Below are positions 1 through 8,489 of a DNA stretch of 64,000 nt, one piece after another (position 1 is the first letter of the stretch; each line of letters begins with the position of its first letter). The stretch is from Ruminococcus flavefaciens 007c (GTDB taxonomy: Bacteria; Bacillota; Clostridia; Oscillospirales; Ruminococcaceae). The position numbers and the translations under genes were made by a program. Location of the stretch: assembly GCF_000571935.1 (NCBI RefSeq), contig NZ_ATAX01000035.1:109265-173264 (forward strand), given 5' to 3'. A model generated the notes under the pieces. The model made no database searches. It was not told the DNA's origin and was given only the letters and a program-made list of their open reading frames with translations.

Positions 1-1443
1 GCCATCGAGCACGACCTTGAGGTGGTCCCCGTTGTCAACAAGATAGATCTTCCCTCGGCAGATCCCGAGAGAGTATGCAGCGAGGTGGAGAACGTCATAG
101 GTATACCGGCCATGGACGCTCCGCGTATCTCCGCTAAAATGGGCATAAACATCGAAGAGGTGCTGGAGAAGATAGTAACGGATATACCCGCTCCCAAGGG
201 AGATACGGAAAAGCCCCTGAAGGCGCTTATCTTTGACAGCTATTACGACTCTTACAAGGGAGTTATCATATATGTCCGTGTTAAAGAGGGCAAGGTAAAG
301 GTAGGTGACAATATCCGCCTTATGGCTACAGGAGCCGTGTTCAACGTAGTGGAGGCAGGTTTTATGGACGCTTCCAACCTTGTTAACAACGGAAGTCTTG
401 AAGCAGGAGAGGTAGGCTATATTGCCGCTTCCATCAAGAGCATAGGCGATACGCAGGTGGGCGATACCGTCACCAACGACGACGATCCCTGCGACGAACC
501 CCTTCCCGGTTACCGAAAGGTAAATCCCATGGTATTCTCGGGTATATACCCTGCTGACGGAGCAAAGTACGGTGATCTCCGTGAAGCTCTGGAAAAGCTC
601 CAGCTCAACGACGCTTCACTGTCCTTCGAGCCCGAGACCTCCATTGCTCTTGGCTTCGGATTCCGCTGCGGCTTCCTGGGACTTCTCCATATGGAGATCA
701 TACAGGAGCGTCTTGAACGTGAGTACAATCTCGACCTTATCACCACAGCCCCATCGGTAATATACAAGGTAACTCTTACCAACGGCGAGGTGCAGTACAT
801 CGACAACCCTACCAATTATCCCGATCCTGCGCTGATACAGGTGGCAGAGGAGCCTATGGTAAAGGCAAGCATCCTTTCGCCCTCGGACTACGTGGGCAAT
901 ATCATGGAGCTCTGTCAGGACAGACGAGGAGTATTCAAGGATATGAAGTACCTTGACGATACCCGTGTCGAGCTCCACTACGAGCTGCCGCTGAACGAGA
1001 TAGTCTATGATTTCTTCGACGTACTGAAATCCCGCACAAAGGGCTATGCTTCCTTTGATTACGAGATGATGGGCTATGTTCCCAGCAAGCTTGTCAAGCT
1101 GGATATACTTCTCAACGGCGATATAGTTGATGCCCTGAGCTTCATCATCCATACTGACAAGGCTTATCCAAGAGCACGCAAGATAGCCGAAAAGCTTAAA
1201 GAAAACATTCCGCGCCAGATGTTTGAGGTACCGATACAGGCTGCTATCGGCGGCAAGATAATTGCACGTGAGACCGTAAAGGCCATGCGCAAGGACGTTC
1301 TTGCCAAGTGTTACGGCGGTGATATAACCAGAAAGAAGAAGCTGCTTGAAAAGCAGAAGGAAGGAAAGAAGCGTATGCGTCAGCTGGGTACGGTAGAGGT
1401 GCCACAGGAGGCGTTTATGAGCGTCCTGAAGCTTGACAGCTGA
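1..1443 (+). CDS. lepA: Elongation factor 4 (LepA), 5' end outside window
   Basis: Back-translocating ribosomal GTPase that acts on stalled or mis-translocated ribosomes in the cytoplasm. The reading frame is open from base 1, so the first roughly 120 residues (P-loop and switch regions) lie outside the window. The visible part begins just before the NKID guanine-specificity motif, continues through the EF-Tu-like beta barrel ([14 protein letters not shown]) and the EF-G-like domains, and ends with the LepA-specific tail that finishes [25 protein letters not shown] (last residues SVLKLDS). About 480 residues are present of a usual 600. The gene is followed after 37 bases by a small membrane-protein gene and, further on, hemW, a common Firmicute neighbourhood. 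Identification is secure. Confidence 0.97.
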   Translation, partial: AIEHDLEVVPVVNKIDLPSADPERVCSEVENVIGIPAMDAPRISAKMGINIEEVLEKIVTDIPAPKGDTEKPLKALIFDSYYDSYKGVIIYVRVKEGKVKVGDNIRLMATGAVFNVVEAGFMDASNLVNNGSLEAGEVGYIAASIKSIGDTQVGDTVTNDDDPCDEPLPGYRKVNPMVFSGIYPADGAKYGDLREALEKLQLNDASLSFEPETSIALGFGFRCGFLGLLHMEIIQERLEREYNLDLITTAPSVIYKVTLTNGEVQYIDNPTNYPDPALIQVAEEPMVKASILSPSDYVGNIMELCQDRRGVFKDMKYLDDTRVELHYELPLNEIVYDFFDVLKSRTKGYASFDYEMMGYVPSKLVKLDILLNGDIVDALSFIIHTDKAYPRARKIAEKLKENIPRQMFEVPIQAAIGGKIIARETVKAMRKDVLAKCYGGDITRKKKLLEKQKEGKKRMRQLGTVEVPQEAFMSVLKLDS

Positions 1444-1480
1444 GCAGCTCCGATACATTTCCCCATAACAGGAGGATATC

Positions 1481-1909
1481 ATGATAAACTATATCATTCT
1501 CGGACTGCTGGGGGCGGTATTCGTTCTCAGTATCATAACAGTCATTACAGAATACTTCTTGAAGAAAAATTCGGCGGCGGGACGTTTTTTCCGCTCCATA
1601 AGAATAAGGCTCCGCGAGAAGTCGCGTACAAGCTTCTGCGTGACTGCCGCAGTCCTGCTCATATTCGGACTTGCGGCAGGTGATGACAACTTCAGGCTGA
1701 TATTTGCAGCTCTGCTGATAATGCTGCTTACGCTGGCAGTTCTCCACCCCGAGGACTTTCTCAGTGTTTTCAGACATCGCAGAAAGAAAAAGAAAGCAGT
1801 ACGTCTGGGACTTACTCCCCGTCTTGCTGGCGAAGTCCCCATGGCAAAGCTTGTTAAAGAACTTGAACCCATAGATACAGAGTTAAGCTCCGAGGAAGGA
1901 AAAGAATAA
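1481..1909 (+). CDS. Small membrane protein of unknown function
   Basis: A 142-residue protein I do not recognise. An N-terminal membrane segment spans about residues 4-24, a basic stretch with RRKKKK sits near residue 100, and a second hydrophobic region lies at about 52-90 and looks like two closely spaced helices. The C-terminal 35 residues are soluble and end in an acidic tail. An AGGAGG-type ribosome site lies 6 bases before the ATG. It sits between lepA and a zinc-ribbon membrane protein, two bases from the next start, so all are probably cotranscribed with lepA and hemW. No catalytic motif is visible. Confidence 0.75.
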   Translation: MINYIILGLLGAVFVLSIITVITEYFLKKNSAAGRFFRSIRIRLREKSRTSFCVTAAVLLIFGLAAGDDNFRLIFAALLIMLLTLAVLHPEDFLSVFRHRRKKKKAVRLGLTPRLAGEVPMAKLVKELEPIDTELSSEEGKE

Positions 1910-1911
1910 AT

Positions 1912-2253
1912 ATGAGTAATATATACAAATGCCCCCACTGCGGCAAAAAGAGCTTCAATCCCTGGTCCAAGGCAATGGCCGGACAGCTCAATTCAAAGGG
2001 AAAGCCCTGCATGGAGTGCGGTAGGCTCTGCGTCAACGGCAAGGGCGCGACAATATTCAAGGCTATATACTGCCTTGCAGCCTTTGCGCTGATAATATAC
2101 ATCTATATACACGGTGCTGACAATGAGTGGATGTTCACACATGAGATGCCTATGTGTATAGGACTTATACTTTCAATGGCCATTGTCCCCAGGATAGTCA
2201 ACGCCTTCTTCTTCAGCCTGGCACCTTCTATCCGTATAGACGTCAAAGAATGA
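1912..2253 (+). CDS. Zinc-ribbon membrane protein, unknown function
   Basis: A 113-residue protein with two CxxC pairs at the N-terminus (CPHCGKK and CMECGRLC) that can form a treble-clef or zinc-ribbon metal site, followed by two membrane helices at about residues 49-66 and 78-98. Such fusions are common and mostly uncharacterised in Ruminococcaceae. The stop codon overlaps the ATG of hemW in an ATGA arrangement, so the two are translationally coupled. A role with hemW cannot be claimed from position alone. Confidence 0.75.
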   Translation: MSNIYKCPHCGKKSFNPWSKAMAGQLNSKGKPCMECGRLCVNGKGATIFKAIYCLAAFALIIYIYIHGADNEWMFTHEMPMCIGLILSMAIVPRIVNAFFFSLAPSIRIDVKE

Positions 2254-3347
2254 ACAGTCTCGGGATATATATACACGTGCCGTTCTGCGGAAAGAAATGC
2301 GCATACTGTGATTTCTATTCCGTGGCATGGACAAAAGCTGCTGCGGAGGGATACATCGCGGCAGTTTTGCGTAATATACGCCATTACTCTGACAAAAGCA
2401 GGTATGTGGATACGATATACTTCGGGGGAGGCACTCCCTCTCTGCTCACCGCGGAGCAGCTGAGGGCAATACTTGAATGTATAAGGAGTAGCTTTGTCGT
2501 AAGTGCTGACGCTGAGATCACCATGGAAGCCAATCCCTGCACCCTGACTGCACAGAAGCTTTCCGAGCTGCATGGCATAGGCATAAACCGCCTGTCCGTG
2601 GGAGTACAGTCCATGTCTGATGCCGAGCTGAAGGTGCTGGGAAGAGTACATAGCGCCGGACGTGCGGAGCAGGCTGTACTTGAAGCGGCAGAAGCAGGCT
2701 TTGACAATATCTCCTGTGATCTTATGATAGCTCTGCCCGATCAGGACAAGGAGAGCCTGCGCTTTTCCATTGAGCGCATGACGGCTCTGCCTGTGCAGCA
2801 TATATCGGCATATATACTGAAAACGGAGAATGGTACGCCCTTTGACTGCGAGGAGATACGGAGCAGGCTGCCCGACGAGGACAGTACCGCAGAGCTGTAT
2901 CTGGAAATGGCAGGTCTCCTTGAAGAAAGAGGCTTTATGCAGTACGAGGTGTCGAATTTTGCAAAAAAAGGCTATGAGAGTCGCCATAATACCCGATACT
3001 GGAAGTGCAGTGATTATCTCGGCATAGGACCTGCGGCACATTCCTGCTATAAGGGCAGGCGCTTTGCCGTGGAGCGCGATCTGGAAGGCTTTATAAACAG
3101 CGAGGTACAGCAGATAACGGTCACCGACGAAAGTCCCTGCGGATTTGAGGAGTATGCAATGCTCCGGCTGAGGCTGAAGGAAGGCCTTCTTCTCGGTGAC
3201 GTTCCCGAGCACAGGGAGGAGATAATGAAAAAACTGCCGCCCCTTATAAAGAGCGGCTATGCGGAGACTGACGGGGAGAGGGTATGGCTCACGCCTAAGG
3301 GCTTTCTCATGTCAAATTCCGTTATAGGATATCTTATTTTTGAATAG
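2250..3347 (+). CDS. hemW: HemW-like radical SAM protein
   Basis: Radical SAM enzyme of the HemW family, formerly annotated as oxygen-independent coproporphyrinogen III oxidase; HemW proteins bind heme and act as heme chaperones. The radical SAM cluster motif CGKKCAYCDF is at about residues 11-20, followed by the FGGGTPS segment that contacts SAM and the C-terminal HemW domain (YEVSNFAKKGYESRHN, YWKCSDYLGIGPAAHS). I chose the ATG at 2250, which overlaps the preceding stop, because the radical SAM motif then sits at the usual distance from the N-terminus; an upstream in-frame ATG would add residues read through the preceding gene. Length 365 residues is normal. No other heme gene is nearby. 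Confidence 0.93.
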   Translation: MNSLGIYIHVPFCGKKCAYCDFYSVAWTKAAAEGYIAAVLRNIRHYSDKSRYVDTIYFGGGTPSLLTAEQLRAILECIRSSFVVSADAEITMEANPCTLTAQKLSELHGIGINRLSVGVQSMSDAELKVLGRVHSAGRAEQAVLEAAEAGFDNISCDLMIALPDQDKESLRFSIERMTALPVQHISAYILKTENGTPFDCEEIRSRLPDEDSTAELYLEMAGLLEERGFMQYEVSNFAKKGYESRHNTRYWKCSDYLGIGPAAHSCYKGRRFAVERDLEGFINSEVQQITVTDESPCGFEEYAMLRLRLKEGLLLGDVPEHREEIMKKLPPLIKSGYAETDGERVWLTPKGFLMSNSVIGYLIFE

Positions 3348-3374
3348 CGTCAGAACAACTCAACAGGAATAAAA

Positions 3375-3410
3375 AAGCCATAGCATCCGTAAATACAGGT
3401 GCTATGGCTT
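3375..3410. terminator. Bidirectional intrinsic terminator
   Basis: An 11-bp perfect stem (AAGCCATAGCA / TGCTATGGCTT) with a 14-base loop, flanked by an A run on the left and TTTTATTT on the right. It sits between the convergent hemW and the minus-strand gene ending at 3415 and can stop both. Confidence 0.85.
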
Positions 3411-3414
3411 GATT

Positions 3415-4341
3415 TTATTTGGTTTTGGACAGATCCTTTATCATTTTGTCAAATAACGGGAAGTCCTTGTCGTAGGTCTCCTGCATATCCTTTTCACTGG
3501 AATGGAGGAGCTTTTTCGGTTTTCTGAGTGCAAGGAACATATCGTCGCTTATAAGACTGGGAGCAATGCCTATCTTTTCGGCAAAATCAGTATTTTTCAG
3601 ATAGTAGCAGCAGTCCTTTACATGGGGATCATCGGGATAGAGCCTGCTTAGATCCACAAGTGATTCATCGGGGATCAGCAGTTCATCGGTAGTCTTTTTA
3701 TTTCCGATGACGATGACTGAATCGGCGTTATTGAGGAAGTTCGTCAGCTTGTTTGATACACCGTTGATGTAGTTCTGGTACTCGTCGTCGCCGTAGGGAA
3801 TGTAGTACACCGATACCTCGACCTTGCCGTTGCCGTTGCTGTCATCGGCGTATTCCTCAAAGAATTCGCTGAGGTATGTGGAATTGCCCACGTCTCCGTT
3901 TTCACAGAGCATAAGTATGATCGAATCGGGATGAGGCTTTGAGAGCATATCCGTTATAAGGAATACACCCAGACCGACGAAGAATACTCCCAGTCCAAGC
4001 CACCATTTGTTATGGTAGAAGAAGTTGAAGATCTTTTTACCTAAGGAGAGCTTTACTTCCTCTTCCTTTTCCTCGTGGATAGTAGCCTCGCTCTCGTCAA
4101 CAAGCCCCTGCTTGAGGCGCATGAGTTCGATCCTTTCGTCCTGGAGCTTTTTTTCGTAGGCCTCGCGCTTCTGCTTTTCCTTTTCGGCGTAACGGCGTTC
4201 TATTTCCTGCTGCTGAGCCTGCATTTCGGCCTCACGCTGTTTTTTCAGATCCTTGTTGACCTGGAAAATGCTCTTTTTAATATCGATTTTGTCGTTCTCC
4301 TCGGGAGATGCGGGAGCATTTTTCTTATCTTTTTCTTTCAT
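3415..4341 (-). CDS. Coiled-coil membrane protein, unknown function
   Basis: A 308-residue protein of unknown function. Residues 1-100 are highly charged and predicted coiled coil (KKQREAEMQAQQQEIERRYA), residues 112-130 form a single membrane helix (WWLGLGVFFVGLGVFLI), and residues 131-308 form an outside domain with no recognised family. The orientation, with a long basic-rich part before the helix, suggests the coiled coil is cytoplasmic. An AAGGA ribosome site precedes the ATG. A GC-rich hairpin (CGGGCGGC/GCCGCCCG, 4361-4382) separates it from the upstream 74-residue zinc-ribbon gene. Confidence 0.7.
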   Translation of the reverse strand: MKEKDKKNAPASPEENDKIDIKKSIFQVNKDLKKQREAEMQAQQQEIERRYAEKEKQKREAYEKKLQDERIELMRLKQGLVDESEATIHEEKEEEVKLSLGKKIFNFFYHNKWWLGLGVFFVGLGVFLITDMLSKPHPDSIILMLCENGDVGNSTYLSEFFEEYADDSNGNGKVEVSVYYIPYGDDEYQNYINGVSNKLTNFLNNADSVIVIGNKKTTDELLIPDESLVDLSRLYPDDPHVKDCCYYLKNTDFAEKIGIAPSLISDDMFLALRKPKKLLHSSEKDMQETYDKDFPLFDKMIKDLSKTK

Positions 4342-4390
4342 AGTATGTTCCTTACGATAACGGGCGGCTGAAATGCCGCCCGAATGTGGT

Positions 4391-4615
4391 TTATTCTTCT
4401 AAATTCTTTCCGCAGTGAGGACACTTTACCCCCATTATTTTGCCGGGGTGATAACCGCAGTGTGGGCAGCGTACAAAAAGTAAATTATAGATAAGACCTG
4501 CTGCGAAAACAGCTGCTGCCGGAACGCCAAGCAGAATAAGCATTGCTGTGTTGTCAAGAAAGAACAATGCGCTCATTCCGATGATCACTCCCACAAGCAT
4601 AATAAGGACTGACAC
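4391..4615 (-). CDS. Short zinc-ribbon membrane protein
   Basis: A 74-residue protein with two membrane helices filling residues 1-48 and a C-terminal zinc ribbon made of CPHCGYH and CPHCGKN. The arrangement is the reverse of the 1912 gene, with helices first and ribbon last. The start is uncertain: a GTG at 4615 gives the full helix, and an ATG five codons later is also possible. It lies between lysS and the coiled-coil membrane protein, all on the minus strand. Function unknown. Confidence 0.65.
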   Translation of the reverse strand: MSVLIMLVGVIIGMSALFFLDNTAMLILLGVPAAAVFAAGLIYNLLFVRCPHCGYHPGKIMGVKCPHCGKNLEE

Positions 4616-4676
4616 CCACGCTGTTTTAATAGGTGATCTTTTTTTATATTATTTCCCTTTTGCGGAATGGGAAGGC

Positions 4677-6260
4677 TTATTTATCGAGACTCTTAAGTGT
4701 CGGAAAGAGCAGTACATCCCTGATAGAAGCGCTGTTTGTCAGCAGCATTACCAGACGGTCGATGCCGTAGCCGATACCGCCCGTAGGAGGCATACCGATC
4801 TCAAGAGCATTGAGGAAGTCCTCGTCTGTGCGGTTAGCTTCCTCGTCACCCTGGCTGAGAGCCTCTTCCTGAGCCTTGAAGCGCTCACGCTGGTCGATAG
4901 GATCATTGAGCTCTGAATAAGCGTTACACATCTCACGGCCTGTGATGAAGAGCTCGAAACGCTCAACATAGTCGGGAGCGTCGGGCTTTTTCTTGGTGAG
5001 AGGTGAGATCTCGATGGGGTGATCCATGATGAAGGTAGGCTGAATGAGGTGCTCTTCAACGAAGGCTTCGAAGAAGAGGTTGAGAATATCGCCGCGCTTG
5101 TGGCGATCCTCGTACTCCACACCCTTTTCATCAGCTATTTTACGTGCTTCTTCGAGAGTATTGATCTCATTGAAGTCAACGCCAGAGTACTTCTTTACAG
5201 CGTCTATCATAGTGAGACGCTCGAAGGGCTTGCCGAGGTCGATCATATGCTCGCCGTAGGGAACGCAGGTAGTACCGCATACTTCCTGAGCAACGTGGCG
5301 GTACATATTCTCGGTGAGATCCATCATGCCGTAGTAGTCTGTATAAGCCTGGTAGAGCTCCATAAGTGTGAATTCGGGGTTATGACGGGTGTCAACGCCC
5401 TCATTTCTGAAAACTCTGCCTATTTCGTAAACTCTCTCCAGACCGCCGACGATAAGTCTCTTGAGGTAGAGCTCGAGGCTGATACGGAGCTTAACGTCTT
5501 CGTCGAGAGCGTTGTAATGAGTTTCAAAAGGTCTTGCAGCGGCGCCGCCTGCGTTTGAGACAAGCATGGGAGTCTCTACTTCCATGAAGCCCTGATCATC
5601 GAGGTAACGTCTGATGGAAGAGATTATCATGGAGCGCTTTATGAAGGTATCCTTTACCTCGGGATTGATAACGAGGTCGAGGTAACGCTGACGGTATCTT
5701 GTATCTGTGTCCTTGAGTCCGTGCCACTTCTCGGGAAGAGGGAGCAGAGACTTTGTAAGGAGGGTGATATTCTTGGCGTGGATAGAGATCTCGCCCTTGC
5801 GTGTTCTGAATACATAGCCCTCAACACCGATGATATCGCCGATATCCCACTTCTTCTTGAATTCCTTGAAGAGGTCTGCGCCGACATCGTTGGAACGAAC
5901 ATAGACCTGGATACGGTCGGATTTGTCGCGGACGTCGATGAAGTTAGCCTTACCCATATCTCTCCAGCTCATGATACGGCCTGCGATACGGATGATATTC
6001 TCATTGAGCTTTTCCAGCTCGGCAGCCTTCTTCTCCTCATCATCGCCCACAGCAGCAAGTATCTCGGCCTCCTTGGCCTCATACTCCTTTTTGTAATCGG
6101 CAGCGTGGCCTGTTACATCGAACTTGGTGATAACGAAGGGATCGTGTCCCAGCTCGCGGAGATCGGCGAGCTTGTCGAGTCTGTCCTTCTTGAGTATATT
6201 AATATCCTGTACAGGCTCTTCTTCTGCCTGAACAGGGCTGTTTACCTGATTTTCGCTCAT
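4677..6260 (-). CDS. lysS: Lysyl-tRNA synthetase, class II
   Basis: Charges tRNA-Lys with lysine in the cytoplasm. The 527-residue protein has an N-terminal OB-fold anticodon-binding domain (RIAGRIMSWRDMGKANFIDV) after a roughly 45-residue acidic leader, then the class II catalytic domain with motif 1 (VETPMLVSNAGGAAARPFET), motif 2 (RVFRNEGVDTRHNPEFT) and motif 3 ending GGIGYGIDRLVMLLTN. Length and motifs are normal. It follows greA by 20 bases, the common Firmicute greA-lysS pair, with an AAAGGA ribosome site before the ATG. Transcription probably comes from the promoter upstream of greA. Confidence 0.97.
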   Translation of the reverse strand: MSENQVNSPVQAEEEPVQDINILKKDRLDKLADLRELGHDPFVITKFDVTGHAADYKKEYEAKEAEILAAVGDDEEKKAAELEKLNENIIRIAGRIMSWRDMGKANFIDVRDKSDRIQVYVRSNDVGADLFKEFKKKWDIGDIIGVEGYVFRTRKGEISIHAKNITLLTKSLLPLPEKWHGLKDTDTRYRQRYLDLVINPEVKDTFIKRSMIISSIRRYLDDQGFMEVETPMLVSNAGGAAARPFETHYNALDEDVKLRISLELYLKRLIVGGLERVYEIGRVFRNEGVDTRHNPEFTLMELYQAYTDYYGMMDLTENMYRHVAQEVCGTTCVPYGEHMIDLGKPFERLTMIDAVKKYSGVDFNEINTLEEARKIADEKGVEYEDRHKRGDILNLFFEAFVEEHLIQPTFIMDHPIEISPLTKKKPDAPDYVERFELFITGREMCNAYSELNDPIDQRERFKAQEEALSQGDEEANRTDEDFLNALEIGMPPTGGIGYGIDRLVMLLTNSASIRDVLLFPTLKSLDK

Positions 6261-6280
6261 TTTATATGTCCTTTCAGAGA

Positions 6281-6751
6281 TTACTTTGAGATCTCAACGA
6301 CCTCGAACTTCAGCTCGCCTGCGGGAGCTTCAACGATGAATGTATCGCCGACTCTCTTTTTCATAGCAGCCTTGCCGATAGGAGACTCGTCTGAGATAAG
6401 GCCCTCTTTAACGTTTGCGTGGTTGGTTCCGACGATGGTAAAGGTCTCTGTCTTGCCTGTATCCAGGCGCTTGATAGTGATCTTTGAGCTCATACCGATC
6501 TCATCAACGGAGATATTATCGTCATCAACTATCTCAGCGTTATCAATAGTATACTGAAGTTCGTTGATCTGAGCTTCGAGGATAGCCTGTTCGTTTTTTG
6601 CCTCATCGTACTCGGCGTTCTCGGAGAGGTCTCCGTAGGAACGGGCAACTTTAAGTCTTTCGGCAACTTCCTTACGTTTATTGATCTTAAGGTCATCGAG
6701 TTCAGCAACGAGCTTTTCGTAGCTTTCTCTGGACATCTTCTTTGTAGCCAT
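6281..6751 (-). CDS. greA: Transcription elongation factor GreA
   Basis: Binds the secondary channel of RNA polymerase and stimulates cleavage of backtracked RNA. The protein begins MATKKMSRESYEKLVAELDD; the N-terminal coiled coil carries the acidic tip (YGDLSENAEYDEAKNEQ at about residues 41-57) that positions the catalytic metal, and the C-terminal FKBP-like domain contains DESPIGKAAMKKRVGD. I placed the start at 6751, which has an AAGGAG site nine bases upstream and gives the usual 156 residues; an earlier ATG would add 14 unconserved residues. It heads the greA-lysS operon, with a long structured leader of about 190 bases. Confidence 0.96.
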   Translation of the reverse strand: MATKKMSRESYEKLVAELDDLKINKRKEVAERLKVARSYGDLSENAEYDEAKNEQAILEAQINELQYTIDNAEIVDDDNISVDEIGMSSKITIKRLDTGKTETFTIVGTNHANVKEGLISDESPIGKAAMKKRVGDTFIVEAPAGELKFEVVEISK

Positions 6752-6797
6752 ATCAATGCACTCCTTAATATTTGATAATAAATGTGTAATCAATAAC

Positions 6798-6852
6798 CGC
6801 CGTCAGGCGGTTATTACCCTGAACTGCGTTCAGGGAGCGCAAATTCTTTTAT
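6798..6852 (+). repeat. Dispersed hairpin repeat, copy 1
   Basis: A 55-base unit with two hairpins (CCGCC/GGCGG and CCTGAA/TTCAGG) ending in GAGCGCAAATTCTTTTAT. It matches a second unit at 59878-59932 base by base in the conserved parts. It lies in the greA leader, in opposite orientation to greA. The surrounding 6752-7215 has further hairpins (CTGTCC/GGACAG) and no gene that I can support. Confidence 0.6.
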
Positions 6853-6949
6853 ATGTAAGAGAATTTGTGTATCACATTTCTTTATGTCAAGCTCATTCTG
6901 TCCTAAAGGACAGACAAAGAGCAGACATTAATAAATAGCATTACAAACT

Positions 6950-6978
6950 ATTATACTATATTACGCGGAAAAAGTCAA
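6950..6978 (-). promoter_or_regulatory. Promoter of greA-lysS
   Basis: On the minus strand TTGACT (6973-6978) and a perfect TATAAT (6950-6955) are separated by 17 bases. Transcription would start near 6943, giving a leader of about 190 bases before greA that contains several hairpins. Confidence 0.8.
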
Positions 6979-7215
6979 TAGCTCTTTGAGTCCGGAATAG
7001 CTGTTTATCATATGCGGATAGGAGCAGAGGGGACGTCCTTGATGTGTTTTTTGCCGGCAGCTGAACAGTACAGCATCTGCTGTGCTGCTCATTATACAGT
7101 TCAGACAAAAAAGCACATCTGCAATTGTGCATAGCTACAAAGATGAAAATATAATTTTTGAAATTCAATGGTTTTCCGTTGAATTTCATCGTTTTTTGCC
7201 ACATTTACAGAAGGG

Positions 7216-7245
7216 CATAAAAAAGGAGACAGTTTCCTGTCTCCT
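7216..7245 (-). terminator. Terminator of the ftsEX/M23/S41 cluster
   Basis: On the minus strand a perfect 9-bp stem (AGGAGACAG/CTGTCTCCT) is followed by a run of T residues. It lies directly after the stop codon of the S41 peptidase gene. Confidence 0.85.
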
Positions 7246-7251
7246 GAGGTA

Positions 7252-8421
7252 TTACTGTTCCAGTAAGCTCATAGCCACATCTATGGCCTGTGCACGCTGT
7301 TCGTCGATGTTTTCGTCGGTATTTTCAACGGGATGATCGGGAACCAGTCCCACGCCGTCGTAGCATTCCGAGAGCTCTGTCTTGTACTTAGCCACTGTGA
7401 GGACTACCGCGCCGTTATTGCCGAATTCGGTAGTCTGCTGCATAACGCCCTTGCCATAGGTCTTTTCGCCTACCAGCGGAGCCTTTGCGTAATCGCGGAG
7501 TGCAGCTGCAAAGAGCTCGGCAGCACTGGCGGTCTTGCCGTTTACGAGTACTACCATAGGAATATCCAGCTTTGTTTCGTCGGAGTATACAAGAGTCTCG
7601 CTGTGGCCGTCCTTATACTCAGCTGTTGCGATAACTCCCTCGGGAAGAAGGGGATCGAGGCACTCCGAAAGGGATTCCACTATACCGCCGCCGTTGTCGC
7701 GAACGTCGAAAACGATAGCCTTTGCACCGTTTGAGGTAAGTCTTTCGAGAGTTTCTATGAACTGCTGGGGAGTATTCTTCTTGAAGCCCTTTATATTTAT
7801 ATATCCGACGGACTCGTTGATCATCTCACCGCTGACAGTGATCATTTCTATGGAGCGTCTTGTAAAGGTATAATCCTTGTCTATACCGCCTCTGCGCACA
7901 GTGAGGTTTATCTCCGAGCCTTCCGTACCGCGCATAGCCTCCACGGACTCGTCAAAGCCTGCCACAAGAACATCGACACCGTCAATAATAGTGATAATAT
8001 CGCCCTTGCGGAGACCGGCTTCTTCTACGGGAGAATCCTCCATGATCTCGGCGATGCGGATATATCCGCTTTCGTCCTCATCAAGGGTAAGACCGAGACC
8101 CACAAGCTGTCCTTCGTCCTCGCTCTGCTCAGTGAGGTACTCATCTTCCGAGAGGTATTTTGAGTATTTATCGTCAAGTCCCGAGATATATCCCTTGAGG
8201 ATACCGTCGCTGAGTTCGTTTTCGTCTATGTCTCCCAGGTAGTTTTCGCGGACGAAGGTATCAAGAGTCTGAAGAGAATTATACTTCTTGCTCTTTTCGT
8301 TTACGTCCACGACCTTTTTATTGAAGCTTTGCAGCGAGAAAAAGGAAGTGAGGATAAATGTGACTGCGGAAGCGATAGCGATTAGGCTCAGCGCCAGACC
8401 AAGACTGATTTTCTTATTCAT
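7252..8421 (-). CDS. S41 family carboxy-terminal processing peptidase
   Basis: Membrane-anchored serine peptidase of the CtpA/CtpB type, acting outside the membrane on protein C-termini. After an N-terminal membrane helix (residues about 5-27) come an N-terminal helical region, a PDZ domain (SPVEEAGLRKGDIITIIDG) and the tail-specific protease core. The catalytic pair is visible: Ser in GKTASAAELFAAAL and Lys in GEKTYGKGVMQ. I chose the ATG at 8421; a TTG seven codons earlier is possible, and neither has a strong ribosome site. It is the last gene of the ftsE-ftsX-M23-S41 series, so a role in wall or division-protein processing is likely, by analogy with CtpB and the PcsB/FtsEX systems. Confidence 0.93.
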   Translation of the reverse strand: MNKKISLGLALSLIAIASAVTFILTSFFSLQSFNKKVVDVNEKSKKYNSLQTLDTFVRENYLGDIDENELSDGILKGYISGLDDKYSKYLSEDEYLTEQSEDEGQLVGLGLTLDEDESGYIRIAEIMEDSPVEEAGLRKGDIITIIDGVDVLVAGFDESVEAMRGTEGSEINLTVRRGGIDKDYTFTRRSIEMITVSGEMINESVGYINIKGFKKNTPQQFIETLERLTSNGAKAIVFDVRDNGGGIVESLSECLDPLLPEGVIATAEYKDGHSETLVYSDETKLDIPMVVLVNGKTASAAELFAAALRDYAKAPLVGEKTYGKGVMQQTTEFGNNGAVVLTVAKYKTELSECYDGVGLVPDHPVENTDENIDEQRAQAIDVAMSLLEQ

Positions 8422-8440
8422 ATTATCATCGCTTTCTGAC

Positions 8441-8469
8441 AAAAATTCGGGCAGTTGATAGAACTGCCC
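8441..8469 (-). terminator. Terminator or attenuator after the M23 gene
   Basis: A perfect 8-bp stem (GGGCAGTT/AACTGCCC) followed on the minus strand by GAATTTTTG. It separates the M23 gene from the S41 peptidase gene, so the latter may be partly uncoupled. No separate promoter was obvious for it. Confidence 0.75.
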
Positions 8470-8489
8470 AAATACTGTGTTTGATTGTT

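Noticed and set aside
616..1482. Long minus-strand frame opposite lepA
   Set aside because: It is the mirror of a strongly conserved gene with typical codon bias; similar antisense frames lie opposite argS, ftsX and lysS.
6752..6943. greA leader as a riboswitch
   Set aside because: Its hairpins belong largely to a dispersed repeat that lies in the opposite orientation relative to the gene at the other locus, and no aptamer core is recognisable.
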